DNA of 64,000 bases from Polymorphobacter megasporae (GCF_018982885.2 NZ_CP081848.1:1612001-1676000), one strand, 5' to 3'. Shown: positions 24,951 through 34,602, numbered from the stretch's first letter. The notes: generated from the sequence alone by a model not told the origin. Translations and numbers: made by a program.

Positions 24951-27900
24951 TCGGCGTGGACTGCGGTCGGAGCCTTGACGGGCTTCGTCGTAATCCGCGC
25001 GTGCGGTCCGCCCTTCTTCCGCCCCGTCGCGAGCCGGTCGAACGCGAGGTAGATCACCGGCGTCGTGAACAGGGTCAGCATCTGGCTGACGATCAGCCCG
25101 CCGAAGATCGCTAGGCCGAGCGGCCGCCGCAGCTCCGACCCTTCGCCCCAGCCGACCATCAGCGGGACCGCGGCGAACAGCGCGGCGAGCGTCGTCATCA
25201 AAATCGGGCGGAAGCGCAGCAGCGCCGCCTGGTGGATCGCATCGCGCGAACTCATGCCGCCCTCGCGCTCGGCGGACAGCGCGAAGTCGATCATCATGAT
25301 CGCGTTCTTTTTGACGATGCCGATCAGCAGCACGATCCCGATGATGCCGATCACGCCGAGGTCGTTGCCCGTGACTATCAGCATCAGCAGCGCACCGATC
25401 CCCGCCGACGGCAGCGTCGAAAGGATCGTCAGCGGGTGGATGTAGCTCTCATACAGCACGCCGAGGACGATATAGACCGTCACCACCGCCGCGAGGATCA
25501 GCCACAGCTGGTTCGACAACGACGAGCGGAATGCGTCCGCCGCGCCGAGGAAGGTCAGCGACACCGATGCCGGCATGTTGATCGCGGTCGCTGCGGTCTG
25601 TACCGACTTGACCGCGGTCCCAAGGCTGACGCCCGGCGCAGGATCGAAGCCGATCGTCGACGCCGGGAACTGAGCAACATGGGTAATCGCGAGCGGCACC
25701 TGTCGCGCGCCGATCCGCGCGATCGCGGCGAGCGGGACCGCCTTGCCGGTCGACGACTGGAGCTGCAGGCGGCCGATCCCCTCGACCCCGGTCAGCTCGC
25801 CGGGCATCGCCTCGAGGATGACGCGATACTGGTTCGACTGGGTGAAGATCGTCGAGATGATCCGCTGGCCGAAGGCATTATACAGGGCGTCGTCGACCGC
25901 GCTCGCGGTAATCCCGAGCCGCGCAGCGGTGTCGCGGTCGATGTCGACATACGCCGACAGCCCTTCGCTCTGGACGTCGGACACGACCGCGCCGAGCTTG
26001 GGGCTCGTCCGCATCTGCGCGCTGAGCTTTTCCGACCACGTCGCGACGTCGGCGGTCGTCGCCCCGGTCAGGCTGACGCGATATTCGGTCGGCCCGGTCT
26101 CGGCGTCGATCGACAGGTCCTGCACCGGCTGGAACCACACCGTCGTCCCCGCGACGTGCGAGGCGCGGTCGCGCAGCCGCGCGATGACCGTGTCGAGGCT
26201 GCCGTCGCGGTCGCCCTTGTCGCGCAGATTGATCAGCAGCCGCCCGCTGTTCTGCGTCGCGTTGGTCCCGTCGACACCGAGGTACGAGCTCAGGCTGAGC
26301 ACCGCCGGATCGGCGGCGAGTGCCCGCGCGACGTCGTTCTGGAGCACACCGGCGCGGTCGTAGGCGACGCTTTGCGACATCCGCACGACCGCCTGAACCT
26401 GCCCGGTATCCTGCACAGGAAACAGCCCCTTCGGGATGAGGATATACAGGAGCGCCGTCAGGATCAGCGTGCCGACGAAGATCAGCAATGTCAGCCCGCT
26501 GCGGTTGAGCACCCACGTCAGCGCGCCGTCGTAGCGATGGACGACACGGTCGAACAACGCCTGCGTCCGCCGGGCGAAACCGCTGTCGCTCGAATGCGAC
26601 TTGAGCAGCCGCGCCGACATCATTGGCACGAGGGTCAGCGCGACGATCGCCGAGATGACGATCGTCACCGCCAGAGCGACGGCGAACTCGCGGAACAGCC
26701 GCCCGACGACGTCGCCCATGAACAGCAGCGGGATCAGGACCGCGATGAGCGAGACGGTCAGCGAGATGATGGTGAAGCCGATCTCGGCGGCACCGCGAAC
26801 CGCAGCGGCGAACGGCTTCATCCCCTCCTCGATGTGGCGGCTGATGTTCTCGATGACGACGATCGCATCGTCGACGACGAAACCGGTCGCGATCGTCAGC
26901 GACATCAGCGTCAGGTTGTTGAGTGAATAGCCGAGCAGGTACATCACCCCGCAGGTGCCGATCAGCGAGATCGGCATCGCGATCGAGGCGATGATCGTCG
27001 CCGGGATCGATCCGAGGAAGGCGAAGATCACCAGCACGACGAGCGCGACCGAGAACAGCAGTTCGAACTCGACGTCGCGGACCGACGAGCGGATGCCGGT
27101 GGTCCGATCGGCTAGCGTCCGCACCTCGATGTCGGGCGGCATCCCGACGCGAAGCTCGGGGAGGATGGCGTTGATCGCGTCGACGGTCTTGATGACGTTC
27201 GCGCCGGGCTGGCGGCGGACGTCGAGGATGATCGCCGGTTCGGTGCCGACGAACGCGCCGAGCTTGGAATTCTCGGCCCCGTCGATCACCGTCGCGACGT
27301 CGCGCAGCCGGATCGGCGCGCTGTTGCGGTAGGCGACGATCAGGTTGCGATACTCGTCGGCGGTCGACAACTGGTCGTTGGCGTCGATCGTGAACGCCTG
27401 CGCATTGCCATCGAAGCTGCCCTTCGCCCCATTCGCATTGGCGGCGGCAATCGCGGTGCGCAGCGTGTCGAAGGCGATGCCGAACGATGCGAGCAGCTGC
27501 GTGTTCGCCTGGATGCGGACGGCGGGGCGCGCGCCGCCCGACAGGCTGACCTGGCCGACGCCCGCGACCTGCGAGATTTTCTGCGCAAGCTCCTGGTCGA
27601 CGATGTTCTGCACCGCGGTCAGCGGGCGGGTCTTCGACGTCACCGCGAGCGTCAGGACCGGCGCGTCGGCAGGGTTGACCTTGGCATAGACCGGCGGCGC
27701 GGGGAGATCGGCGGGAAGCAGCGAGGTCGCCGCGTTGATCGCCGCCTGAACCTCCTGCTCGGCGACGTCGAGCGGCAGGCCGAGGTTGAACTGGAGCGTC
27801 TCGACCGACGTCCCGCCCGAACTGACCGACGACAGGCGCTTAAGCCCCTCCATCTGGCCGAACTGGCGTTCGAGCGGGGCGGTGACGGTCGCCGCCATGA

Positions 27901-28123
27901 CTTCAGGCGACGCGCCGGGATAGCCGGTCGTCACCTGGATCGTCGGGAAGTCGACCTGCGGCAGCGCCGCGAGCGGCAGCAGCTTGAAGCCGACCCCGCC
28001 CGCCAAGACGATCGCGATCATCAGCAGCGCGGTCGCGACCGGGCGCGATATAAATGGCCGTGACGGGCTGGCGCGCCCGATGTCTTCGGCCGGGACCGCG
28101 ACCGGCGGAGCTGCGTCAGCCAT
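24947..28123 (-). CDS. mdtB: RND efflux permease, MdtB/MuxB type
   Basis: This is the first permease of the MdtBC-like pair, 1058 residues from the ATG at 28123. That start overlaps the adaptor stop by eight bases and begins MADAAPPVAVPAEDIGRASP before the membrane-entering SRPFISRPVATALLM; the open frame continues 45 codons upstream without resemblance to the family. The proton-relay motif GFVVDDAIVVIENI in TM4 and the VDFPTIQVTTGYPGASPEVM start of the porter domain are intact, and no low-complexity insert is seen. With MdtC it should form a 2:1 hetero-trimer by analogy with E. coli MdtBC. Confidence 0.92.
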   Translation of the reverse strand: MADAAPPVAVPAEDIGRASPSRPFISRPVATALLMIAIVLAGGVGFKLLPLAALPQVDFPTIQVTTGYPGASPEVMAATVTAPLERQFGQMEGLKRLSSVSSGGTSVETLQFNLGLPLDVAEQEVQAAINAATSLLPADLPAPPVYAKVNPADAPVLTLAVTSKTRPLTAVQNIVDQELAQKISQVAGVGQVSLSGGARPAVRIQANTQLLASFGIAFDTLRTAIAAANANGAKGSFDGNAQAFTIDANDQLSTADEYRNLIVAYRNSAPIRLRDVATVIDGAENSKLGAFVGTEPAIILDVRRQPGANVIKTVDAINAILPELRVGMPPDIEVRTLADRTTGIRSSVRDVEFELLFSVALVVLVIFAFLGSIPATIIASIAMPISLIGTCGVMYLLGYSLNNLTLMSLTIATGFVVDDAIVVIENISRHIEEGMKPFAAAVRGAAEIGFTIISLTVSLIAVLIPLLFMGDVVGRLFREFAVALAVTIVISAIVALTLVPMMSARLLKSHSSDSGFARRTQALFDRVVHRYDGALTWVLNRSGLTLLIFVGTLILTALLYILIPKGLFPVQDTGQVQAVVRMSQSVAYDRAGVLQNDVARALAADPAVLSLSSYLGVDGTNATQNSGRLLINLRDKGDRDGSLDTVIARLRDRASHVAGTTVWFQPVQDLSIDAETGPTEYRVSLTGATTADVATWSEKLSAQMRTSPKLGAVVSDVQSEGLSAYVDIDRDTAARLGITASAVDDALYNAFGQRIISTIFTQSNQYRVILEAMPGELTGVEGIGRLQLQSSTGKAVPLAAIARIGARQVPLAITHVAQFPASTIGFDPAPGVSLGTAVKSVQTAATAINMPASVSLTFLGAADAFRSSLSNQLWLILAAVVTVYIVLGVLYESYIHPLTILSTLPSAGIGALLMLIVTGNDLGVIGIIGIVLLIGIVKKNAIMMIDFALSAEREGGMSSRDAIHQAALLRFRPILMTTLAALFAAVPLMVGWGEGSELRRPLGLAIFGGLIVSQMLTLFTTPVIYLAFDRLATGRKKGGPHARITTKPVKAPTAVHAE

Positions 28124-29453
28124 CGGGCTGGGCGGCGTGACGGTGGCGATGGCCGCCGCTGCTCGCTCCAGCGGCGTCGCCGCCTGCGGCACCCGGTCCG
28201 CCACGGCCGTGCGCCCCGGGCAGCATGACCGCGCCGCCGTCCTTGAGCTTGTCGGCACCTTCGGTCACGACGACCGTCCCGGCGGCGATGCCGCTGGTAA
28301 TGCTGACATTGTCGCCCGACGTCGGGCCGAGCGTCACCGGGGTCAGCTTCGCCTTCGATCCGGGACCAACGACAAAGACGAAGTTACCTTGCGGGCCGTT
28401 GCGCACCGCGGTCGCCGGGATCGTCACCGCGCCCTTGACCGTGTCGAGAAGCAACCGTGCATTGACGAACTGGTTGGGGAACAGCGCACCGTCGGTATTG
28501 GTGAACCGCGCCTTCGCCTTGACCGTGCCGGTGGTCGTGTCGATCTGGTTGTCGAGCGTCGAGAACATCCCCTGCGCGACGACCGCGCCGCCGTCGCGGT
28601 CGAGCGCGGTGACGGGCAGCGAGGCACCGGCACGTATCCGCGCCTGCACAGCCGGAACACGGTCCTGCGGCAACGTGAACAGCACGTCGATCGGTGAGAT
28701 CTGGGTGATGACGACGATGCCAGCGGTGTCGCCGGGCGAGACATAATTGCCGACGTCGACCCCACGCAAACCGGCCCGGCCCGAGACCGGCGCATTGACG
28801 CTGGTGTAGCCGAGGTTGAGCTGCGCCGCGCCGACCGCGCCCTTGTCGGTGGTGACGGTGCCGGCATATTGGCGAACGAGCGCCGCCTGCGTGTCGACCG
28901 TCTGGCTCGCGATCGAATCCTGCTTGAGCAGCGTCTGATAGCGCGTGAGGTCGACCTTCGCCGCCGACAGCAGCGCCTGGTCACGTGCGAGCGTCCCCTT
29001 CGCCTGGTCGAGCAGCTGCTGGTACGGGCGCGGATCGACTTGTGCGAGGAGCTGGCCTTTCTTGACCATCTGGCCTTCGCGGAAGTTGACGGTGAATAAC
29101 CGCCCGGCAATCTGGGTTCGCATCGTCGCGGTCACCGGCGAGGTGACAGTGCCGAGCGCGTCGATTGTGATCGGCACGTCGGTGGTGATCGCCGTCGCCG
29201 TCCCGACAGTCACCATACCGCCGCCGCCGCCACGCCCGCCACGCCGACCGCCGCTCGCGCCGCCCGACCCGGGTGCGCCACTCGCGCCCGGCGGTCCGCT
29301 CGCCCCGCCCGACTTGGCGTTGCTCGCGAGATACCAGGCGACAAGGCAACCGAAGGCGATTGCGATCAGCACGACGATCGTGCTCAACCACCGCCGCCGT
29401 GGGCGTTCGACGATTACTTCCGGCTCGTACGGCCCGGGGTCGGCGTCACTCAT
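28116..29453 (-). CDS. mdtA: RND efflux periplasmic adaptor, MdtA/MuxA type
   Basis: This 445-residue membrane-fusion protein is anchored by one N-terminal helix (about 23-42, WLSTIVVLIAIAFGCLVAW) instead of a lipid. A Gly/Ser/Ala/Arg-rich spacer (residues 48-79, DNA 29217-29312) follows the anchor. The adaptor core runs from VTVGTATAITTDVPITIDALG through the lipoyl motif REGQMVKKGQLLAQVDPRPY to the barrel and membrane-proximal domains. The C-terminus is Gly/Ala/His rich. It is the first gene of mdtABC plus channel; a GTG one codon upstream is an alternative start. The promoter should lie in 29454-29542 or further upstream. Confidence 0.92.
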   Translation of the reverse strand: MSDADPGPYEPEVIVERPRRRWLSTIVVLIAIAFGCLVAWYLASNAKSGGASGPPGASGAPGSGGASGGRRGGRGGGGGMVTVGTATAITTDVPITIDALGTVTSPVTATMRTQIAGRLFTVNFREGQMVKKGQLLAQVDPRPYQQLLDQAKGTLARDQALLSAAKVDLTRYQTLLKQDSIASQTVDTQAALVRQYAGTVTTDKGAVGAAQLNLGYTSVNAPVSGRAGLRGVDVGNYVSPGDTAGIVVITQISPIDVLFTLPQDRVPAVQARIRAGASLPVTALDRDGGAVVAQGMFSTLDNQIDTTTGTVKAKARFTNTDGALFPNQFVNARLLLDTVKGAVTIPATAVRNGPQGNFVFVVGPGSKAKLTPVTLGPTSGDNVSITSGIAAGTVVVTEGADKLKDGGAVMLPGAHGRGGPGAAGGDAAGASSGGHRHRHAAQPDG

Positions 29454-29542
29454 CACTGCTCATCCATTGCGCGCCGCAGCAACGCCATACGGCAGCGCGG
29501 ATGGCAATCCCCCGGAGATGGTTTACGCGCCCGGCCGCGCGG

Positions 29543-31750
29543 TCATGCGATGAGCTTGTCGATCGTGATCGGGAGTTCGCGAATACGCTGGCCGGTCGCA
29601 TGATAGACCGCGTTGGCCACCGCCGCATTCGTGCCGACGTTGCCAAGCTCGCCAAGCCCCTTCGCGCCCATCGGCACTTGGTCATCGACCTCGGGGACGA
29701 GGATGACCTCGACCGAGCGGATGTCGGCGTTCACCGGGATCAGATACTCGGCGATATTGTCGTTGACGTAGCGCGCGCGCTTCTCGTCGATCTCGGTCGC
29801 CTCGTGAAGCGCCGACGACACGCCCCAGATCAATCCGCCCATCAACTGCGAGCGCGCGGTCCGCGGGTTCATGATGCGCCCGCCGGCAAACGCGCCGGTG
29901 ATGCGCGGAACGCGGATTTCCTTCGTCCGCGAATGAATGTGGACCTCGACGAACTCGGCGCCATACGCATATGCGAGGATCGGTGTCGGCGAGTCGCTGC
30001 CGCCGGCCATGTGACCTTCGTACAATTTGGCGACGCCGCCGCTCGTCTTCGGCGGGGCCCATTCGGCGTATTCCTCGACGACACCGGTGTTCATCTTCTT
30101 GAAGGCCGCCGCCAGCGCATCGCCCGTCGGCAGGCGGTTGCCGAACTTAGCGATCACCTTGTCGCACGCCGCCTTTACCGCCGACCCGGCGCTCGCGGTT
30201 GTCATCGATCCGCCCGCGACGGGTCCGGGGGGCAGGCGCGAATCGCCCATCTCGACAGTCACCTGCGACAGCGGGATGTCGAACGCCTCGGCGACGACCT
30301 GACCCATGATCGTCGTCGCGCCGGTACCGACGTCGTGCGCCGCGATCTGGACTCGGGCGTGACCGTCGGGTGACAGACGGACGCGCGCGGTCGCGGGCAT
30401 CGTGTTCGCCGGATAGCAGGTCGACGCACAGCCATAACCGACGAGCCAGTCACCATCGACCATCGACCCGACCTTGGGGTTGCGCTTCGACCAGCCGAAC
30501 GCCTCGCTCGCGGCGTCGAAGCACTCGACCAGGTGGCGCGAGGTAAATTTGTCGCCGCTGACCGGGCTCTTCATCGTGTCGTTGATCCGGCGGAACTCGA
30601 CGGGGTCGATCCCACATTTCTCCGCCATCTCGTCGATCGCGCATTCGAGCGCGAACATGTACGGCACCTCCGGCGGTGAACGCATGAACCCAGGGGTCGA
30701 GCGATCGGCACGGACGATGTGCACCTTCGATGTGACGTTCGGGATCGCGTACATCTGCGTCGTCGCCTCGGTCCCGCCGACCTTATAGTCGTCGGTCCGG
30801 CTGGTCAGCTCCCATCCATCGTGGCTCAGCGCAGTGAGCTTGCCCGACTTGTCGGCCCCAAGCTTGATCGCGTGGCGGGTTTCGGCGCGATAGGTCGATA
30901 CGGTGAAGCCCTGCGTCCTTGTCGCGACGAGCTTAACCGGGCGGTGAATCGCCCGTGCTACGGCGGCGATGATCCCGGTACGCGGGGTCATCATCCCCTT
31001 CGACCCGAACGCACCGCCGACGAATGGCGCGATCACGGTGACCTTCGCCGGATCGACGTCGAGCTGCTTCGCGACGCCGTTCTTGAGGCCCCAGACGAAC
31101 TGGCTCGGCTCGTAGATCGTCAGCTCGTCGCCGTGCCAGACCGCGGTCGTGGTGAACAATTCAATCGGGTTGTGGTGCTGGGTCGGCGTCGTATAGCCCG
31201 CCTCGATCTTGACCTCGGCGCTGTCCCACGCCTTGTCGAAATCACCGGCCGTCTTGTCCTTCCAGCCCTTGGCGACCTTCGCCGCATCGACCGTCTCGGT
31301 GCCGCGGCTTTCGAGGCTCGCCGACGGGTCGCCCGGGGCGTAGTCGACGACGATGCGGTGCGCCGCGTCGCGGGCGATCTCATAGGTTTCGGCGACGACG
31401 ACACCGATGATCTGCCCGGCGAACTTGACCTCAGCCGAGCCCAGCGGATCGAAGCCCGTCGTGACATAGCCGCCCTCGGCGAAGAAACCTGCGTCTTCAC
31501 GCTTGGGCGCGTTCTCGTGGGTGAAGATTTCGACCACCCCGGGCATTGCCTTGGCCGCCTTGAGGTCGAAGCCGCGAATCTTGCCATTCGCGATCGCACT
31601 CGTCACGAGATAGGCGAAGGCCGGGTTCGACACCGGAAAATCCGATGCATATTGTGTCGCGCCAGTGACCTTTTCGCGGCCTTCGATGCGCGCATCGGCC
31701 TTGCCCATGTTCTTGCCGGGGACCGGCACGGGAGCGGTGTAATCGGCCAT
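29543..31750 (-). CDS. paoC: Molybdenum-binding subunit of xanthine dehydrogenase-family aldehyde oxidoreductase (PaoC-like)
   Basis: This is the large catalytic subunit, 735 residues (E. coli PaoC is 732), binding molybdenum cofactor. The N-terminal ald/xan DH a/b hammerhead domain is about 20-130, followed by Mo-cofactor domains with FVGGAFGSKGMMTPR, STPGFMRSPPEVPYMFALE and the catalytic Glu in GAKGLGELGNVG (Glu701). It lies two bases after paoB. PaoABC enzymes oxidise aldehydes, especially aromatic ones, to acids in the periplasm, transferring electrons via FeS and FAD. The FAD-subunit cluster cysteines and the Tat-like signal on the small subunit support PaoABC over cytoplasmic xanthine dehydrogenase. 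Confidence 0.9.
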   Translation of the reverse strand: MADYTAPVPVPGKNMGKADARIEGREKVTGATQYASDFPVSNPAFAYLVTSAIANGKIRGFDLKAAKAMPGVVEIFTHENAPKREDAGFFAEGGYVTTGFDPLGSAEVKFAGQIIGVVVAETYEIARDAAHRIVVDYAPGDPSASLESRGTETVDAAKVAKGWKDKTAGDFDKAWDSAEVKIEAGYTTPTQHHNPIELFTTTAVWHGDELTIYEPSQFVWGLKNGVAKQLDVDPAKVTVIAPFVGGAFGSKGMMTPRTGIIAAVARAIHRPVKLVATRTQGFTVSTYRAETRHAIKLGADKSGKLTALSHDGWELTSRTDDYKVGGTEATTQMYAIPNVTSKVHIVRADRSTPGFMRSPPEVPYMFALECAIDEMAEKCGIDPVEFRRINDTMKSPVSGDKFTSRHLVECFDAASEAFGWSKRNPKVGSMVDGDWLVGYGCASTCYPANTMPATARVRLSPDGHARVQIAAHDVGTGATTIMGQVVAEAFDIPLSQVTVEMGDSRLPPGPVAGGSMTTASAGSAVKAACDKVIAKFGNRLPTGDALAAAFKKMNTGVVEEYAEWAPPKTSGGVAKLYEGHMAGGSDSPTPILAYAYGAEFVEVHIHSRTKEIRVPRITGAFAGGRIMNPRTARSQLMGGLIWGVSSALHEATEIDEKRARYVNDNIAEYLIPVNADIRSVEVILVPEVDDQVPMGAKGLGELGNVGTNAAVANAVYHATGQRIRELPITIDKLIA

Positions 31751-31752
31751 CG

Positions 31753-32769
31753 TCAGAGCTCCATCGCCTGGGTGGTCAGCAACGCGCGGACGAGCGTCGC
31801 CTTGCCGAGCGGCACCTTATAGGCATTGTGTTCATGGGTTTTGGCATCGGCGAACGCAGCGTCGGCAGCCTTGTGCGCAGCCGCTTCGTCGAGCGGCTTG
31901 CCTGCGAGCAAAGCCTCGGCTTCGGCCGCGCGCCAAGGGACCGTCGCGACACCGCCGAGCGCGATCCGCGCTGACCGCACCATCGTTCCGTCCATGTCGA
32001 GTGCGACTGCGACGCTGGCGAGTGCGAAGGCATAGCTCTCGCGGTCACGGACCTTGATGTACGCCGACCGCCGCGTCCACGGACCGGCAGGGACGACGTA
32101 AGCGGTAATCATCTCACCGGGGGCGAGGCTCGTCTCGATGTGCGGGGTCGACCCCGGCAGGCGGTGGAGATCGGCGAAGCGGATCGATCGTGCTCCGCCG
32201 GCGCCGAGCACTTCGACGGTCGCATCGAGCGCGATCAGCGCCTGCGCGAAATCGCCCGGGTAGCTCGCAATGCAGTGCTCGCTGGTTCCGAGCACGGCGT
32301 GAAGCCGGTTGAACCCGTCGATCGCGGCGCAGCCCGACCCGGGGTTGCGCTTGTTGCACTGCTCATAGCTCGGGTCGCGAAAGTACGAACAGCGCGTCCG
32401 CTGGAGTGCGTTGCCGCCGAGCCGTGCCATGTTGCGAAGCTGCTGGCTTGCCGCCAACCCGAGCGACTGCGCGATCACCGGATAGTCGGTGACCACGGCG
32501 TGATCCTCGGCGGCATCGCTCATCCGCACCAGCGCCCCGAGGCGGAGCTCGGTCGCCGAAGCCTCGATATTGCCATAGCGCGCGGTCGCCAGCGGGGTGA
32601 TGTCGATGACCGCGTCGGGGCGCATGACATCGAGCTTCATCAGATCGAGCAGCGTCGTGCCGCCGCCCATCAACTGGACAGGGGCGCGGACGTGCGCATC
32701 GGCGGGAACAGTCGCCTGGCGGACCGCTTCGGGGGCATCGGCCGCCAGTGAATAAGTGAACGGACGCAT
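31753..32769 (-). CDS. paoB: FAD-binding subunit of aldehyde oxidoreductase (PaoB-like)
   Basis: This 338-residue medium subunit binds FAD (residues 30-55, VQLMGGGTTLLDLMKLDVMRP) in a CO-dehydrogenase flavoprotein fold. Unlike most xanthine dehydrogenase FAD subunits it carries a four-cysteine loop (RTRCSYFRDPSYEQCNKR, then PGSGC and EHCIASYPGDF), which in PaoB binds an extra [4Fe-4S] cluster. It sits between the FeS and Mo subunits with gaps of four and two bases, so it is the middle gene of a three-gene operon. Confidence is high for both family and PaoB subtype. Confidence 0.9.
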   Translation of the reverse strand: MRPFTYSLAADAPEAVRQATVPADAHVRAPVQLMGGGTTLLDLMKLDVMRPDAVIDITPLATARYGNIEASATELRLGALVRMSDAAEDHAVVTDYPVIAQSLGLAASQQLRNMARLGGNALQRTRCSYFRDPSYEQCNKRNPGSGCAAIDGFNRLHAVLGTSEHCIASYPGDFAQALIALDATVEVLGAGGARSIRFADLHRLPGSTPHIETSLAPGEMITAYVVPAGPWTRRSAYIKVRDRESYAFALASVAVALDMDGTMVRSARIALGGVATVPWRAAEAEALLAGKPLDEAAAHKAADAAFADAKTHEHNAYKVPLGKATLVRALLTTQAMEL

Positions 32770-32773
32770 CGGC

Positions 32774-33388
32774 TCAGCCCCTCTTCATCTGCGGCGCGGC
32801 CTGCTCGATCGCCGCGACGATATTGGGATAAGCGGCGCAGCGGCACAGGTTGCCCGACATTGCCTCGCGGATCATGTTGGCGTCCTTCGCGTGACCGTCG
32901 TGGACGATTGCGACCGCCGACATGATCTGGCCGGGGGTGCAATAACCGCACTGGAATGCGTCATTGTCGACGAACGCCGCCTGCATCGGATGAAGCGTGC
33001 CGTCGGCGGCCGCCAATCCCTCGATCGTCGTGATGTCACGACCCTGCGCGGCGACCGCGAGCGTCAGGCAGGACAGCGACGCGCGGCCGTCGAGGTGGAC
33101 GGTGCACGCGCCGCACTGGCCCTGGTCGCAACCCTTCTTCGCGCCAGTCAGCCCGAGCCGCTCGCGCAGCGTGTCGAGCAATGTCATCCGCGGATCGACC
33201 GTCACGCGGTGATCGCCGCCATTGATTCGCAAGGTGATGGGCACCCCGGTTTCGGCTTTTACCGCCGCTGCTTGGTCCATTTTTCGCCCTTCGGTTTTCG
33301 CGCTCGCCGCCAGCGGCACCGCCGCCGCCAAGATCGTTCCGCTGGCGAGAAACGTACGGCGGTCGAAGTCGCCAGTGCCGTTCGTCAT
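32774..33388 (-). CDS. paoA: [2Fe-2S] subunit of aldehyde oxidoreductase with Tat-like signal (PaoA-like)
   Basis: This 204-residue small subunit begins at the ATG at 33388 with a twin-arginine-type leader (DRRTFLASGTILAAAVPLAA), as in PaoA, so the complex is probably exported folded to the periplasm. The plant-ferredoxin-type cluster is bound by KKGCDQGQCGACTVHLDG plus a downstream Cys, and the second cluster by QCGYCTPGQI and GNLCRCAAY. An upstream ATG at 33421 overlaps the KirBac gene stop and puts extra residues before the RR motif, so I prefer 33388. No maturation gene of the XdhC/PaoD type is adjacent. Confidence 0.9.
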   Translation of the reverse strand: MTNGTGDFDRRTFLASGTILAAAVPLAASAKTEGRKMDQAAAVKAETGVPITLRINGGDHRVTVDPRMTLLDTLRERLGLTGAKKGCDQGQCGACTVHLDGRASLSCLTLAVAAQGRDITTIEGLAAADGTLHPMQAAFVDNDAFQCGYCTPGQIMSAVAIVHDGHAKDANMIREAMSGNLCRCAAYPNIVAAIEQAAPQMKRG

Positions 33389-33417
33389 GCTTTGGTCTCG
33401 CGTGCGGGTTGAGCCCG

Positions 33418-34320
33418 TCAAACCACCGCGCCGCGAGAAGGTTTCAAGCCACGCGCGTGGTCTCGGCGGCGGTCGCGTGGGTGTCGTGGAGCCGGGTCAG
33501 ATCGATATGGATTGTCCAGAATGTCGACGAATTCATGCTCGTAGCGGAGGTCATCACGCGAATACATGCGCGCGCCGAAGGTCTGGCTGCTGAGCAACGT
33601 GTCGAGCCCGCTGACAGTGACCATCAGCCGCAGGGTTTGATCGGGGTCGTCGAGGATCGGCTTCAGCGGGCTGGTGTCGTCGATGATATGGACCAGCGTC
33701 CATGCGATCGCCATCATCGCGTTGCGCTGATTCACGAGCGGCAGGTCGACGAAGCGGCGGTAGATCTTGCCGTTCGGCAGGACGACGGTCTCGAGCACCT
33801 GGAATTGCGCCGTTGCCCCCGCGATCGGCCGCGCCCGCATACCGGCAAGCCGGAGCATCGCCACGCGGCGGTCGCCGATCGTCGTGATGACGATCGGATT
33901 GCTGAAGACGAGGCTGTCGCGCGGCCGGGCGAAGCGGGCGAAGATCAGTCCGGTGATCGTCGCGGTGAGGAAGATGCCGGTCAGGATCTCGACGACCGCG
34001 ATGGCATGGCCGAGGTGGGTCGCCGGGGCCATCTCGCCGTAGCCGACCGTCGCCAGCGTCTCGACCGAGAAATAAAAGCCGTCGGCGAGCGAGCCCGGGG
34101 CGGCATTGCTGATCGCGCCGGGCAAACTGGCATAGATCGCGCCGAAGCCGAGGTTGACGAGCAGGAAAAAGCTCGCCGCGACCGCGACGAACGCCGGCCA
34201 CGACAGTTCCATCAACTGGTAATAGACGTCGCCGGTGCCCCACGGCGCGCCGTGCCTGATCGCCATGAAGCCGCCGAGACTGACCCGCTGGTGCCGGATC
34301 GGTGGGCGCGGAAGCGGCAT
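33418..34320 (-). CDS. Inward-rectifier-type potassium channel (KirBac)
   Basis: This 300-residue tetrameric K+ channel subunit has two membrane helices (about 42-65 and 103-128) around a pore helix and the selectivity filter TVGYGE (91-96). After TM2 (ILTGIFLTATITGLIFARFARP) comes the immunoglobulin-like cytoplasmic domain with PRDSLVFSNPIVITT and RLMVTVSGLDTLLSSQTF, all typical of KirBac proteins. The C-terminal tail is rich in Arg/Asp/Pro. It precedes paoA by 29 bases on the same strand, possibly only by chance. Gating ligand and physiological role are unknown. Confidence 0.95.
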   Translation of the reverse strand: MPLPRPPIRHQRVSLGGFMAIRHGAPWGTGDVYYQLMELSWPAFVAVAASFFLLVNLGFGAIYASLPGAISNAAPGSLADGFYFSVETLATVGYGEMAPATHLGHAIAVVEILTGIFLTATITGLIFARFARPRDSLVFSNPIVITTIGDRRVAMLRLAGMRARPIAGATAQFQVLETVVLPNGKIYRRFVDLPLVNQRNAMMAIAWTLVHIIDDTSPLKPILDDPDQTLRLMVTVSGLDTLLSSQTFGARMYSRDDLRYEHEFVDILDNPYRSDPAPRHPRDRRRDHARGLKPSRGAVV

Positions 34321-34350
34321 GCGCGGATCAGCCGGCCGGCAATGCCGATG

Positions 34351-34602
34351 CTATGACTTGCCGGTGTCCTTGACCTCGATGTCGGGACGATCGTCGCCCT
34401 GCGCGGTTTCCTCGTGCCAGCGGCCGTCGGCATCCTCGAAGCTGATGACTTCGGTCTCGCCGCTCAGGCCGTGCTCGGTGGCCGCTGCCTTGGCTGCCGC
34501 GGTGGCATCCTCGTGGGTGCGATAGGTTTCGGTGAAGACGTCGCCGACCTTGTAGGTCCAGCCGCCGTCGTGCTCGACGACCTCATAGGCGATGCGTGTC
34601 AT
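34351..34602 (-). CDS. Small DUF2188-like protein
   Basis: This 83-residue acidic cytoplasmic protein opens MTRIAYEVVEHDGGWTYKVG and continues with an Ala-rich helix (THEDATAAAKAAATEHG). It matches the DUF2188 layout: a strand carrying W.Y/V followed by a helix where Ala and basic residues recur every three to four positions. The C-terminus is charged and probably disordered. It lies between the SpoU methyltransferase and the KirBac gene, same strand, with gaps of 65 and 30 bases. No function is known for the family that I can state. Confidence 0.75.
   Translation of the reverse strand: MTRIAYEVVEHDGGWTYKVGDVFTETYRTHEDATAAAKAAATEHGLSGETEVISFEDADGRWHEETAQGDDRPDIEVKDTGKS

Noticed and set aside
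21981..25052. Open frame of 1023 codons on the plus strand opposite the MdtC-like permease gene
   Set aside because: It is extremely rich in Arg, Asp and His with no domain, and mirrors the codon pattern of the permease on the other strand. Long antisense frames are expected in GC-rich DNA.
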